The notes under the pieces: generated by a model
Databases searched by the model: none
The model's input: only the letters and a program-made list of their open reading frames with translations
Told to the model about the DNA's origin: nothing
Made by a program: the position numbers and the translations under genes
Part shown: one piece after another, positions 7,038-14,991 of the stretch
Position numbering within the stretch: the first letter of the stretch is position 1
Layout: each line of letters begins with the position of its first letter
Assembly: GCA_028695395.1 (NCBI GenBank)
Contig: JAQVJB010000040.1
Location: 1 to 14,991, forward strand
Length of the DNA: 14,991 nucleotides
Source of the DNA: Actinomycetota bacterium
GTDB lineage: Bacteria > Actinomycetota > Humimicrobiia > Humimicrobiales > Humimicrobiaceae
Direction of reading: 5' to 3'

Positions 7038-8960
7038 ATGAACAGTTCCGGCAGTTATAAAGATTTTAATCAGTTTACCGAATATGACATTTACCTTTTT
7101 AAGAATGGTAATCATTTCAAGCTGTATGAAAAAATGGGCGCTCACCAGAGAAAGATTGACGGCGAGAATGGAATATATTTTGCTGTCTGGGCTCCGAATG
7201 CCAATAGCGTAAGCGTAGTTGGTGATTTCAATTATTGGAATGAAGAGGATGGAAAACTTATTAATAGAAAAGATGCATCAGGAATATGGGAGACTTTCAT
7301 CCCCGGTCTTAAAGAAGGTTCTTTATATAAGTTTAAAATAAAACCAAGATTTAAAAATAATTATATAGAAAAAGCTGACCCCTTTTCATTTTTCTGTGAA
7401 ACACCCCCGAAAACTGCATCGGTAATCAGGAATCTTGCTTATGACTGGAAAGATGAAAAATGGATGGCTGCAAGAGCAAGACATAATAAACTTGACGCGC
7501 CATTTTCAGTTTACGAACTGCACTTAGGCTCATGGAAGAGAAATCATGAAAATGATTTCCTGAACTACAGAGACGCAGCAAAGGAATTAGCACAATATAT
7601 AATCGAAAATGGCTTTACGCATATAGAGCTTCTTCCAATAATGGAACATCCTTTCTATGGCTCATGGGGTTATCAGATTACAGGATTTTTTGCGCCTACG
7701 TCAAGATATGGAAATCCACAGGATTTTATGTATTTTATTGATTATCTTCATCAGCAAGGAATAGGTGTCATTCTTGACTGGGTTCCATCTCATTTTCCCG
7801 ATGATCCTCACGGCCTTTATCTTTTTGACGGAACCCATCTTTATGAACATGCCGATAAAAAACTTGGATATCATCCTGACTGGAAAAGCCAGATTTTTAA
7901 TTATGGAAGATATGAAGTGAAGCAGTTTTTAATCAATAATGCATTATTCTGGCTTGATAAATATCATATTGACGGAATAAGAATAGATGCCGTTGCTTCG
8001 ATGCTTTATCTTGATTACTCTAGAAAAGAGGGTCAATGGATTCCAAATAAATATGGTGGAAGGGAAAACCTCGAAGCAATTGAATTTTTAAAACAGCTTA
8101 ATTGTGAAGTATATAAAAATTTTCCAGATGTCCAGACGATAGCTGAGGAATCAACAGCATGGCCGATGGTAACAAAACCTGTAAATGCTGGAGGACTGGG
8201 ATTTGGAATGAAGTGGAACATGGGATGGATGCATGATACATTAAATTATTTTTCAAATGATCCTGTATATAGGAAGCACCATCAGGACGAGCTGAACTTT
8301 ACTTTCTGGTACGCATTTAATGAAAACTTCATTTTGCCGCTTTCGCATGATGAAGTAGTTTATGGCAAGAAATCATTGTTTGGAAAAATGCCTGGGGATT
8401 TATGGAAAAAGTTTGCAAATCTCAGACTCTTATTAAGCTATATGTTCGCATATCCCGGCAAAAAACTTATTTTCATGGGAACGGAATTTGCCCAAACAGC
8501 TGAATGGGAGCATGACTCAGCTCTACAGTGGGACCTTGCAGACAAGGAAGGACATATAGAGATAAAAAAATTATTAAAAGATTTAAATCATATTTACTGT
8601 AAAGAAAAAACATTTTATTTGAATGATTTTAATTGCGGAAGTTTCAAATGGGTAGATTTTAAAGATTATGAAAACAGCGTATTATCGTTTCTGAGGACTT
8701 ATGAAAATGAAATTTCAATTCTTGCATGTTTTAACTTTACTCCTGTTCCAAGATATGGATATAGAATAGGAGTTCCTTTCAAAGGAGTATGGAAAGAAAT
8801 CTTTAATAGCGATTCAGAAATATACGGAGGTAGCGGGCATGGTAATTTCGGGAAAATAATGGCAGAAAAAATCAATTGTCACAGTTATGATTATTCAATA
8901 TCTGTTACCCTTCCGCCTTTAGCTGCATTGTTTTTTAAAAAATCAGTAAAAGTTAAATGA
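7038..8960 (+). CDS. glgB: 1,4-alpha-glucan branching enzyme (GH13)
   Basis: Cuts an alpha-1,4 chain and re-attaches it as an alpha-1,6 branch on glycogen. At 640 residues it matches bacterial GlgB. An N-terminal CBM48 spans about 30-125 (YFAVWAPNA, VGDFNYWN). The GH13 barrel follows, with region I DWVPSHFP (247-254), region II GIRIDAVAS with nucleophile D317, region III AEEST with acid/base E370, and region IV LSHDEV (H437/D438). ELHLGSWKR (160-168) and WGYQITGFFAPTSRYG (210-225) are typical of GlgB. A C-terminal beta domain starts near 535. Every catalytic residue is present. The start follows homology and the absence of a better in-frame codon, but there is no Shine-Dalgarno upstream, so initiation may be leaderless or rely on an unstructured leader. 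It is first in the plus-strand operon. Confidence 0.97.
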   Translation: MNSSGSYKDFNQFTEYDIYLFKNGNHFKLYEKMGAHQRKIDGENGIYFAVWAPNANSVSVVGDFNYWNEEDGKLINRKDASGIWETFIPGLKEGSLYKFKIKPRFKNNYIEKADPFSFFCETPPKTASVIRNLAYDWKDEKWMAARARHNKLDAPFSVYELHLGSWKRNHENDFLNYRDAAKELAQYIIENGFTHIELLPIMEHPFYGSWGYQITGFFAPTSRYGNPQDFMYFIDYLHQQGIGVILDWVPSHFPDDPHGLYLFDGTHLYEHADKKLGYHPDWKSQIFNYGRYEVKQFLINNALFWLDKYHIDGIRIDAVASMLYLDYSRKEGQWIPNKYGGRENLEAIEFLKQLNCEVYKNFPDVQTIAEESTAWPMVTKPVNAGGLGFGMKWNMGWMHDTLNYFSNDPVYRKHHQDELNFTFWYAFNENFILPLSHDEVVYGKKSLFGKMPGDLWKKFANLRLLLSYMFAYPGKKLIFMGTEFAQTAEWEHDSALQWDLADKEGHIEIKKLLKDLNHIYCKEKTFYLNDFNCGSFKWVDFKDYENSVLSFLRTYENEISILACFNFTPVPRYGYRIGVPFKGVWKEIFNSDSEIYGGSGHGNFGKIMAEKINCHSYDYSISVTLPPLAALFFKKSVKVK

Positions 8961-8992
8961 TATATTTTTATTTGCAGGAATGGATATAAAAA

Positions 8993-11668
8993 ATGATGGA
9001 TAAAAAAACACCAAAAAGATTTATTTGCATACACGGGCATTTCTACCAGCCTTTTAGAAAAAATCCCTGGACAGAAGAAATAGATATGCAAAAAGATGCT
9101 TATCCCTATAAGGACTGGAATGAAAGAATCAATGAGGAGTGCTATAAAGCAAATGCATTTGCACATATTCTGGGAAGCGATAATGAATTGATAGATATTT
9201 TTAATAATTATAAGAGTATAAGCTTTAATTTCGGGCCTACTCTTCTGGAATGGATTAAAAAAAATGATTTTAATACATACGATAAAATAATCGAAGCTGA
9301 TTTTTTAAGCAGGAATACTTTTTCTGGCCATGGTACTGCCATAGCACAGAATTACAATCATCTTATAATGCCTCTTGCAAGCAAACAGGATAAAATCATA
9401 CAGGTTTATTGGGCAGTGTATGACTTTGAGAAAAGATTTAAAAGAAAACCAGAGGGGATGTGGCTGGCTGAAACTGCTGTCGATTATGAAACTCTCGAAG
9501 TCCTGGCTGATTTTGGAATAAAATATACCATTCTTTCTCCATTTCAAGCTTTTAGATATAGAAAGTCTGCAAAATCAATAAATAAGGATGATAAGTCTAT
9601 AAGGGACAATAGTGCCTCAAGCTGGATTCCGGTTGAAAATGGCAATATCAATACAAGAAGACCGTATCTTTGCGTACTCCCTTCCGGCAAAACCATATCT
9701 GTTTTTTTCTATGATAAAGATATTTCAACGGCTGTTTCCTTTGGAGACCTTTTAAAAAACGGTGAAGTCTTTGCGCAAAGCATAATACAGATACCTTATT
9801 CAGATGAAGAGAATAGCGAAATAATCATAATAGCTTCAGATGGTGAGGCTTACGGCCATCATAAAAAATTCGGCAATATGGCCCTTGCATATTGTTTAAA
9901 AACAATACAGGAAGATAGAAATGTAAAGCTTACGGTATTTGGAGAATATTTGAAGTTATTTCCACCTGATTTTGAAGTAGAAATCATTGAAAATACCGCA
10001 TGGAGCTGTAGCCATTCTTTGTCAAGATGGGAAGGTGGTTGCAGTTGTGGGATTCCTGAAAATCAGACGGAAGGAAATTGGAGCCAGGAATGGCGTACAC
10101 ATCTTAGGCAGGCAATAAACAGGATAAGAACAGAAATTGATAAGATTTATCATTCAAATATAAAAAAATATATTAAAAAAGATATTGCAGACTACCAGAC
10201 AATACTTAAAGACTATATTGAAGTAGTCTATCAGAGAGATTTTGAAAATATAAAAAAATTTCTTGATAAATATTCAAATGAGGATATGAAAATAAAAGCA
10301 AATGGTTTGCCTAAAGATAGTATTATTAAGAATGATTACAGTGATGATGAAAGTCTTTTATTATCAATACTGGAAATGCAGAGGCAGGCTATGCTTATGC
10401 AGTCAAGTGATGCCTGGTTTTTTGATGATATTTCAAGGATAGAAGCTATACAAGCTTTTACACATGTATTAATGGCAATCAAGCTCTGCAGTTTTTCTGA
10501 GCCCTTAAAAGCTAAGCAAATAGAAGAAATATTTATAAAAATCTTGAAATCTGCAAAAAGCAACATAGTTGAAGGTATAAACGGTTCTGATATTTATATA
10601 AAAGAAACTTTACAAAAAGAATATGCGACGGAAAAGATTGCAGCAGATTTCATCACAGATTTTTTATCAGGATCTGAAACAAAAAATAATCCTTTTTTGT
10701 TTAATTCGGAAGATATATTTGATTTTTACAATCATGAATTTATCCTGACCCAGATTTTTGATTTCGAGGATAAGCATCTTTCAGGCAAGTCAGGAGGAAT
10801 ATATATTATTTCAAAGACAACCCTTAGAAAAGAATTTTGTTTATTTTTCTTTATCAAAGAAAAATCTGAAAGCCAGTTAAAAAGTGAAAATAATGATATT
10901 TTGAAAATTTTAATAAGAAAAAAAACTGCAGGCAAAAATAATAATTTTAAGTATTCTCCTGAAACAAATTTTTTTAATGAAATTATTAAAAAGAGCTTTA
11001 AAGGCAATAATCTTAATGAGGTTTTTTATGCATTTAAAAACAAGCCTGGGTTTAGATACTTTGGTTTAAAAGATATCAGCGATAAAGTAAAAATCAAATT
11101 TCTTGAAAACAATTCTTTTCTGAAAATAAGTGAGCTTTATAAAGGATTAAGCACCTATAAGCTATATATAAATAATATAGAAGACAGCTTTAAAAAATGG
11201 CTGGAATCAGTATTTATGGAAAAAGATAATTTTTTTATCAATAACTTATTAAAAAAATCAAAAGCTTTCATAATTTTAAACAGCCCGGACATTGATGAAA
11301 AAGAACTTGAGGAACTGGAGCATCTTTCTGGGGAAAATAATGAAGATATTTTTTCAGAAAAATCACATATAAAAACAGATAGCATTGAATTGGGCTTCTT
11401 AAAAAAGAGCGCAGAAAAACTATTGCACGCAATGATTGAAAAATATAAAAGCAGTATTGCTGATACTGAAATATTAAAAATAATAATAAGGATGTTGAAA
11501 GTTCTAGAAAAACTTAAAATAAATATTGATTTTCTGAAAATACAGGACAGTGTATTTGAGTTAAAAAATTATTTGGATATTTCCATGAAAAATAAAAAAG
11601 AAAATATAAGTGAAGAAATCCAGAATGACGTGAAATTTTTATTTGATTTCTTTAAGATAGGACATTAA
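8993..11668 (+). CDS. GH57 family glycoside hydrolase with DUF3536 C-terminal region
   Basis: An 891-residue enzyme of GH57, the family of alpha-amylases, 4-alpha-glucanotransferases and some branching enzymes. Conserved regions are HGHFYQP (14-20), SGHGTAIAQNYNH (111-123), WLAET with predicted nucleophile E160, and SDGEAYGHH with predicted acid/base D283. A DUF3536-type segment follows: TAWSCSHSLSRW...CSCG (335-353) and DAWFFDDISRIEA (473-485). The last 300 or so residues are Lys/Asn-rich and I do not recognise them. No signal peptide is seen, so it should act on cytosolic glucan. It begins 32 bp after glgB and ends 7 bp before malQ, firmly inside the glycogen operon. The exact reaction of the DUF3536 subgroup is not known to me. 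The next codon (8996) is also ATG and could be the start. Confidence 0.92.
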   Translation: MMDKKTPKRFICIHGHFYQPFRKNPWTEEIDMQKDAYPYKDWNERINEECYKANAFAHILGSDNELIDIFNNYKSISFNFGPTLLEWIKKNDFNTYDKIIEADFLSRNTFSGHGTAIAQNYNHLIMPLASKQDKIIQVYWAVYDFEKRFKRKPEGMWLAETAVDYETLEVLADFGIKYTILSPFQAFRYRKSAKSINKDDKSIRDNSASSWIPVENGNINTRRPYLCVLPSGKTISVFFYDKDISTAVSFGDLLKNGEVFAQSIIQIPYSDEENSEIIIIASDGEAYGHHKKFGNMALAYCLKTIQEDRNVKLTVFGEYLKLFPPDFEVEIIENTAWSCSHSLSRWEGGCSCGIPENQTEGNWSQEWRTHLRQAINRIRTEIDKIYHSNIKKYIKKDIADYQTILKDYIEVVYQRDFENIKKFLDKYSNEDMKIKANGLPKDSIIKNDYSDDESLLLSILEMQRQAMLMQSSDAWFFDDISRIEAIQAFTHVLMAIKLCSFSEPLKAKQIEEIFIKILKSAKSNIVEGINGSDIYIKETLQKEYATEKIAADFITDFLSGSETKNNPFLFNSEDIFDFYNHEFILTQIFDFEDKHLSGKSGGIYIISKTTLRKEFCLFFFIKEKSESQLKSENNDILKILIRKKTAGKNNNFKYSPETNFFNEIIKKSFKGNNLNEVFYAFKNKPGFRYFGLKDISDKVKIKFLENNSFLKISELYKGLSTYKLYINNIEDSFKKWLESVFMEKDNFFINNLLKKSKAFIILNSPDIDEKELEELEHLSGENNEDIFSEKSHIKTDSIELGFLKKSAEKLLHAMIEKYKSSIADTEILKIIIRMLKVLEKLKINIDFLKIQDSVFELKNYLDISMKNKKENISEEIQNDVKFLFDFFKIGH

Positions 11669-11675
11669 TCAAAAG

Positions 11676-13211
11676 ATGAAGCTTTTCAATAATAAAAGCG
11701 GAGTTTTACTTCATATAACATCGCTGCCTTCTGAATATGGAATTGGAGATTTTGGACCTCAGGCTTATAAATTTGCAAAAATTCTTAAGAGTTGCAGCCA
11801 AAGCCTATGGCAGATATTGCCTCTTAATCCCGTAAGTGCAATCAAGCAGTATTCTCCCTATTCTTCTATTTCAGCTTTTGCAGGAAATACATTACTGATA
11901 AGTCCGGTTTTTTTATATGAAGAAGGTTATTTAAAAAAAATCGAGATTATTGAATATAGCAAAAAATTCAATAAAGAAATTGAAGTCAGTCATGTGAATT
12001 TTAAGGATGTAATAAAAAATAAAAGAATTCTTTTTAATAAATCATTTTTAAATTTTCTAAAATCAGATCCAGCTAATAATATTGATTACCAAAAATTCTG
12101 TTTCAGGCATGGAGATAATTGGCTTGATGCTTTTTCTCTGTTCAGTGTCCTTAAAAATAGATATAAAAATATTTCCTGGAGCCAGTGGCCGCATGAATTG
12201 AACAATTGCCAAAAAATGAGGGATCTAAGTGATAATGGAATAAATATGGAAATCCTGAAAGAGAAATTTCTGCAATTTATTTTCTTCAGGCAGTGGCTAA
12301 AACTGAAAAAATATTGCAATAATATAGGATTAAAAATCATTGGGGACATACCTATTTATATGGACTATGAAAGTAGCGATGTGTGGTCAAATCAAAATAT
12401 TTTCAAGCTTGATAAAAATAAAAAACCTGAATTTGTATCAGGTGTTCCTCCGGATTATTACAGCTCCAACGGACAATTATGGAATAATCCTGTCTATGAC
12501 TGGAAGAACTTAAAAAAAGAAAATTATAAGTGGTGGCTGAGAAGAATAATACATAATATTGAACTTTTTGATTATGTCAGGCTGGACCACTTCAGGGGTT
12601 TTGTTAAATATTGGGAAATAAGCGCAAATGAGAAAACAGCAAAGAACGGGAAATGGCAAAAAGCAGGGTCAGAAGAATTTTTTAATATTTTAAGAAAAGA
12701 AATATCCGTAAAATTTAAAGGCATGCCCATAATAGCTGAAGATTTGGGACATATTACTTCTGATGTTAAAAACGTAATAAAAAGGAACCAGTTTCCAGGT
12801 GTAAGAGTAATTTTGTTTGCTTTCGGCAGGGATTTTCCTAACAGCATTCATCTTCCGGAGAATTATAATGATAACTGTATTGCCTATACCGGGACTCATG
12901 ACAATAATACTGTTTATGGATACCTGCTTAAAGAAGCAAAAGAATTTGAAAAGAAAAATATAATCAAATATCTTGGTTCAAAATTGGAATTTCATCGAAT
13001 AAGCATAGAATTTATTAAAAAGATATCTTCTTCAAAGGCGGATCTTACAATATTTCCAGTCCAGGATGTTCTCAATCTTGATTATAAGGCAAGGATGAAC
13101 AAGCCATCTACAAAAAAAAATAATTGGATATGGAAGATGAAATCAACTGATATGAATTGTGAAAATTTTGAAGAGCTGAAACGGATAACTGAAAAAAACA
13201 AAAGGAATTAA
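11676..13211 (+). CDS. malQ: 4-alpha-glucanotransferase (GH77, amylomaltase / D-enzyme)
   Basis: Transfers alpha-1,4-glucan segments between chains, releasing glucose and recycling short maltodextrins. The 511 residues are the usual length for short bacterial GH77 enzymes. Markers are SGVLLHITSLPSEYGIGDFG (8-27), GDIPIYMDYESSDVW (223-237), the 250s-type loop GVPPDYYSSNGQLWNNPVYDW (256-276, substrate binding), VRLDHFRGF with nucleophile D304, IAEDLG with acid/base E355, and YTGTHDNNT with transition-state stabiliser D409. All catalytic residues are intact. The gene starts 7 bp after the GH57 stop codon, so it is almost certainly co-transcribed; only a distant AGGA precedes its ATG, suggesting translational coupling. 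It is cytosolic, with no signal peptide. It is the last gene before a 238-bp gap. Confidence 0.97.
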   Translation: MKLFNNKSGVLLHITSLPSEYGIGDFGPQAYKFAKILKSCSQSLWQILPLNPVSAIKQYSPYSSISAFAGNTLLISPVFLYEEGYLKKIEIIEYSKKFNKEIEVSHVNFKDVIKNKRILFNKSFLNFLKSDPANNIDYQKFCFRHGDNWLDAFSLFSVLKNRYKNISWSQWPHELNNCQKMRDLSDNGINMEILKEKFLQFIFFRQWLKLKKYCNNIGLKIIGDIPIYMDYESSDVWSNQNIFKLDKNKKPEFVSGVPPDYYSSNGQLWNNPVYDWKNLKKENYKWWLRRIIHNIELFDYVRLDHFRGFVKYWEISANEKTAKNGKWQKAGSEEFFNILRKEISVKFKGMPIIAEDLGHITSDVKNVIKRNQFPGVRVILFAFGRDFPNSIHLPENYNDNCIAYTGTHDNNTVYGYLLKEAKEFEKKNIIKYLGSKLEFHRISIEFIKKISSSKADLTIFPVQDVLNLDYKARMNKPSTKKNNWIWKMKSTDMNCENFEELKRITEKNKRN

Positions 13212-13449
13212 AAATGCTTATAATCTTAATATTTTTAACTAAAGATACTTGTTGAATAGAAAAGTTTTTGTGATTTTCGTATAATGAAAAAAATTTATAG
13301 AAATATTTTAAGGCACATATCAATATTTGAGCTAGATGTTATATATTGAATTAAAAAAAACTTAAATGTTTACTAAATAATAATGATTATTTTATAATAA
13401 AACTGAACATACTGATTTTTAATAAAAATTTTATCCTTGCATATCTGAT
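13212..13449 (+). promoter_or_regulatory. malQ-glgC intergenic region with glgC promoter candidate
   Basis: A 238-bp AT-rich non-coding stretch. The best promoter candidate for glgC is TTTACT (13369-13374), 18 bp, TATAAT (13393-13398), a perfect -10 that would give a leader of about 45 nt. Another perfect TATAAT (13280-13285) lacks a -35 at suitable spacing. The -10 region is preceded by a small palindrome AATAAT-G-ATTATT (13379-13391), which may be chance in such AT-rich DNA. No terminator hairpin is apparent after malQ, so read-through from the glgB operon remains possible. Confidence 0.4.
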
Positions 13450-14715
13450 ATGAGAATAGAAGTTGTAGCATTTGTTTTAAGCGGAGGTAAAGGCGAAAGA
13501 CTTTTGCCGCTGACAAAAGACAGGGTAAAACCTGCCATGCCTTTTGGCGGAAGCTATCGGGTAATAGATTTTGTTCTAAGCAACCTGATACATTCAAGAA
13601 TAAGAAAAATATATATACTAACACAATATGAACCGCGCTCACTGGAAAAACATATTTTTGAAGGATGGACTCCAATTTTTGGTATCGGTCGTTATAGTTT
13701 TATAAGGATGCTTCCTCCCAAACAAGGCTCTGACAGCGACTGGTACAGAGGGACAGCAGATGCTGTCAACCAGAATAAAAGTTATGCATGGGAAAATAAT
13801 CCGGATATTATTGATATATTCAGCGCAGATCATATTTACATAATGGATATTTCAATCATGAACGATTTTCATATTGAAAAAAATGCTGATCTTACAATTT
13901 CTGCTTTGCCGGTCAAGCGCGAAACTGCTTCAAAAAAATATGGTGTCCTTGTAGTGGATAAAAATTGGAAGCTGATCGGTTTTGAAGAAAAGCCTGAAAA
14001 TCCCACACCCATGCCTGGGTCAAAAGATTATTGCCTGGCTTCAATGGGAAACTATGCTTTCAACCCCCAGGTTCTGATAGAAGAGCTTGTAATAGACCAG
14101 CACAAGGAAACACAGAGAGACAAAAGTAAAATTGCTGAAAATCCGGATAAATATTCTTCACACGATTTCGGTTTTGATGTAATCCCTGCAATGCTTAAAA
14201 GAGGAAGAAAAATATATGTATATAATTTTAATGATAATTATATAATAAGTACTGACAAGCACGAGAAATCCTACTGGAGGGATATCGGAGACCTGGATGA
14301 ATTTTACCAGGCAAATATGGACCTGCTTAAAGGAAAAAAGGAAATAAACCTGCAGAATGAGAGATGGGAGATATTTACCAGGGCATCGTGCCTGAGATCC
14401 CCATCTATAAGCGGAAAGTCTCTTATTGCTAATTCAATTATTTCAAATGGATGTGTCGTGGATAAATCTGAGATTAATAATTCCATATTATCATATCGTG
14501 TGAAAGTTTTAGGAAATACTTCAATAAATGACTCATTTTTAATGGGATATAATAATATTGGAAAAAATGTAAGAATCAGAAATGCCATAATAGATACTTT
14601 TACTTATATCCCCGATAATACAAGAATAGGTTTTGACAGGGAAGAAGATCTTAAAAGAAAGCTTACTATATCAAAAAATGGTGTAGTAATAGTTCCCAGA
14701 AGATTTAAGTTCTGA
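13450..14715 (+). CDS. glgC: glucose-1-phosphate adenylyltransferase (ADP-glucose pyrophosphorylase)
   Basis: Makes ADP-glucose from ATP and glucose-1-phosphate, the committed step of glycogen synthesis. The 421 residues match bacterial GlgC. The nucleotidyltransferase domain (1 to about 270) has SGGKGERLLPLT (11-22), KPAMPFGG (27-34), DWYRGTADAV (97-106), SADHIY with catalytic D127, FEEKP with K181 for glucose-1-phosphate, SHDFGFDVIP (237-246) and YWRDIG (275-280). The C-terminal left-handed beta-helix (about 310-395) carries the usual hexapeptide-like repeats, and the protein ends VVIVPRRFKF. The enzyme is normally a tetramer under allosteric control by glycolytic intermediates, but the effector cannot be told from sequence. 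No Shine-Dalgarno precedes the ATG. Its own promoter candidate suggests separate control from glgB-GH57-malQ. Confidence 0.97.
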   Translation: MRIEVVAFVLSGGKGERLLPLTKDRVKPAMPFGGSYRVIDFVLSNLIHSRIRKIYILTQYEPRSLEKHIFEGWTPIFGIGRYSFIRMLPPKQGSDSDWYRGTADAVNQNKSYAWENNPDIIDIFSADHIYIMDISIMNDFHIEKNADLTISALPVKRETASKKYGVLVVDKNWKLIGFEEKPENPTPMPGSKDYCLASMGNYAFNPQVLIEELVIDQHKETQRDKSKIAENPDKYSSHDFGFDVIPAMLKRGRKIYVYNFNDNYIISTDKHEKSYWRDIGDLDEFYQANMDLLKGKKEINLQNERWEIFTRASCLRSPSISGKSLIANSIISNGCVVDKSEINNSILSYRVKVLGNTSINDSFLMGYNNIGKNVRIRNAIIDTFTYIPDNTRIGFDREEDLKRKLTISKNGVVIVPRRFKF

Positions 14716-14793
14716 AATATTAATTAGCAAGTTATCCAAAAACTAAAAAACTAAAACAATTACCATGCTGGAATTTTGCCTTTTTTATTTAAA

Positions 14794-14823
14794 ATAGTTT
14801 ACAATTTATTGTAACTATTGTAA
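14794..14823. promoter_or_regulatory. operator-like inverted/direct repeat upstream of the 3'-terminal gene
   Basis: TTACAAT (14799-14805) and ATTGTAA (14808-14814) form a perfect 7-2-7 palindrome. It extends to 11 bp per arm (ATAGTT(T)ACAAT / ATTGTAACTAT) if one bulged T is allowed. A third copy, ATTGTAA (14817-14823), follows in direct orientation at a 9-bp step. The array lies 28 bp before the TTG start and overlaps the expected promoter zone (TTTACA at 14798-14803). This looks like a repressor or activator site, but I cannot name the regulator. Confidence 0.45.
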
Positions 14824-14837
14824 TTAGTACTATAAAA

Positions 14838-14843
14838 GAGGGG
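14838..14843 (+). promoter_or_regulatory. Shine-Dalgarno GAGGGG of the 3'-terminal gene
   Basis: GAGGGG lies 7 nt before TTG at 14851. It decides the start: the in-frame ATG at 14863 would be 19 nt away. This is one of the few strong ribosome binding sites in the window. Confidence 0.7.
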
Positions 14844-14850
14844 AATAAAA

Positions 14851-14991
14851 TTGAAAACCGATATGGCAAATAATGGTAATAAAACTTTTGACAACCCTAT
14901 TGTCAAGTTTGCATCAGTAGAGTTTGACAAAATAGATCCAGATGCAACCTTACCTGCCAAATTCCACAGGCTTTTAAATACTTATGACTTT
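14851..14991 (+). CDS. N-terminus of a probable DUF362 family protein (3'-truncated by window edge)
   Basis: An open frame of 47 codons runs to the window end from a TTG start behind a strong Shine-Dalgarno. The peptide begins MKTDMANNGNKTFDNP, then VKFASVEFDKIDPD (about 19-32) and TLPAKFHRLL (34-43). This arrangement, a beta-strand of the VYFAS type followed by LPxKxxRLL, resembles the N-terminus of DUF362 proteins. The assignment is from memory and rests on only about 30 residues, so it is tentative. If correct, the glycogen locus is flanked by two DUF362 genes. It has its own upstream regulatory region and is 135 bp from glgC, so it probably forms a separate transcription unit. Confidence 0.5.
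   Translation, partial: MKTDMANNGNKTFDNPIVKFASVEFDKIDPDATLPAKFHRLLNTYDF

Noticed and set aside
8980..9003. Short ATG-started reading frame (7 codons) just before and overlapping the GH57 start, as a leader peptide.
   Set aside because: Too short and with no regulatory hairpin or codon pattern; the GGAT within it more plausibly serves as a weak Shine-Dalgarno for GH57.
10732..11385. Long reverse-strand open frames opposite the 3' half of the GH57 gene.
   Set aside because: They are Ser/Leu/Phe-rich shadows of the Lys/Asn/Glu-rich coding strand, without recognisable domains or ribosome binding sites.
14737..14760. Tandem-like AAAACTAAAA repeats after glgC.
   Set aside because: Only two imperfect copies in an A-rich tract; no array or structural meaning can be supported.

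Overview
The window is a strongly AT-rich bacterial chromosome segment, densely packed with protein genes. No RNA genes, mobile elements or CRISPR arrays are visible. Its core (about 5.4-14.7 kb) is a nearly complete glycogen / alpha-glucan metabolism locus. Phylum cannot be fixed from the sequence. The ferredoxin-type DUF362 protein at the left edge suggests an anaerobe. The GlgC sequence recalls the type seen in Actinobacteria, Chloroflexi and Planctomycetes rather than the enterobacterial one, but that is an impression from memory. TAA, TAG and TGA all act as stops, so the standard bacterial code applies.

Layout, left to right. (1) 1-777 (+): the C-terminal part of a DUF362 protein with two 4Fe-4S clusters, cut by the window edge. 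(2) 806-2933 (-): a tightly spaced pair, an LPG_synthase_TM/flippase-like membrane protein followed by an alpha/beta hydrolase. (3) 3116-6893 (-): glycogen synthase glgA, then a soluble GAF-PAS histidine kinase, then a stand-alone response-regulator receiver protein. (4) 6894-7037: a 144-bp divergent promoter region. (5) 7038-13211 (+): glgB (branching enzyme), a GH57/DUF3536 glycosidase, and malQ (GH77 4-alpha-glucanotransferase), with gaps of 32 and 7 bp. (6) 13450-14715 (+): glgC (ADP-glucose pyrophosphorylase), behind its own 238-bp upstream region with a good promoter candidate. (7) 14851-end (+): the first 47 codons of another gene, probably DUF362-type, with a TTG start, a strong Shine-Dalgarno and an unusual operator-like triple half-site upstream.

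How it works together: GlgC makes ADP-glucose, GlgA polymerises it and GlgB branches the chain, while GH57/DUF3536 and MalQ remodel or break down alpha-1,4-glucans. No glycogen phosphorylase or GlgX-type debranching enzyme lies in the window, so breakdown may rely on GH57 and MalQ or on genes elsewhere. The most notable feature is a cytosolic two-component cassette directly behind glgA. Its kinase has a degenerate ATP-binding G1 box and its receiver protein has no output domain, which raises the possibility of dedicated signalling linked to glycogen synthesis. No wholly new system can be claimed from the sequence alone.
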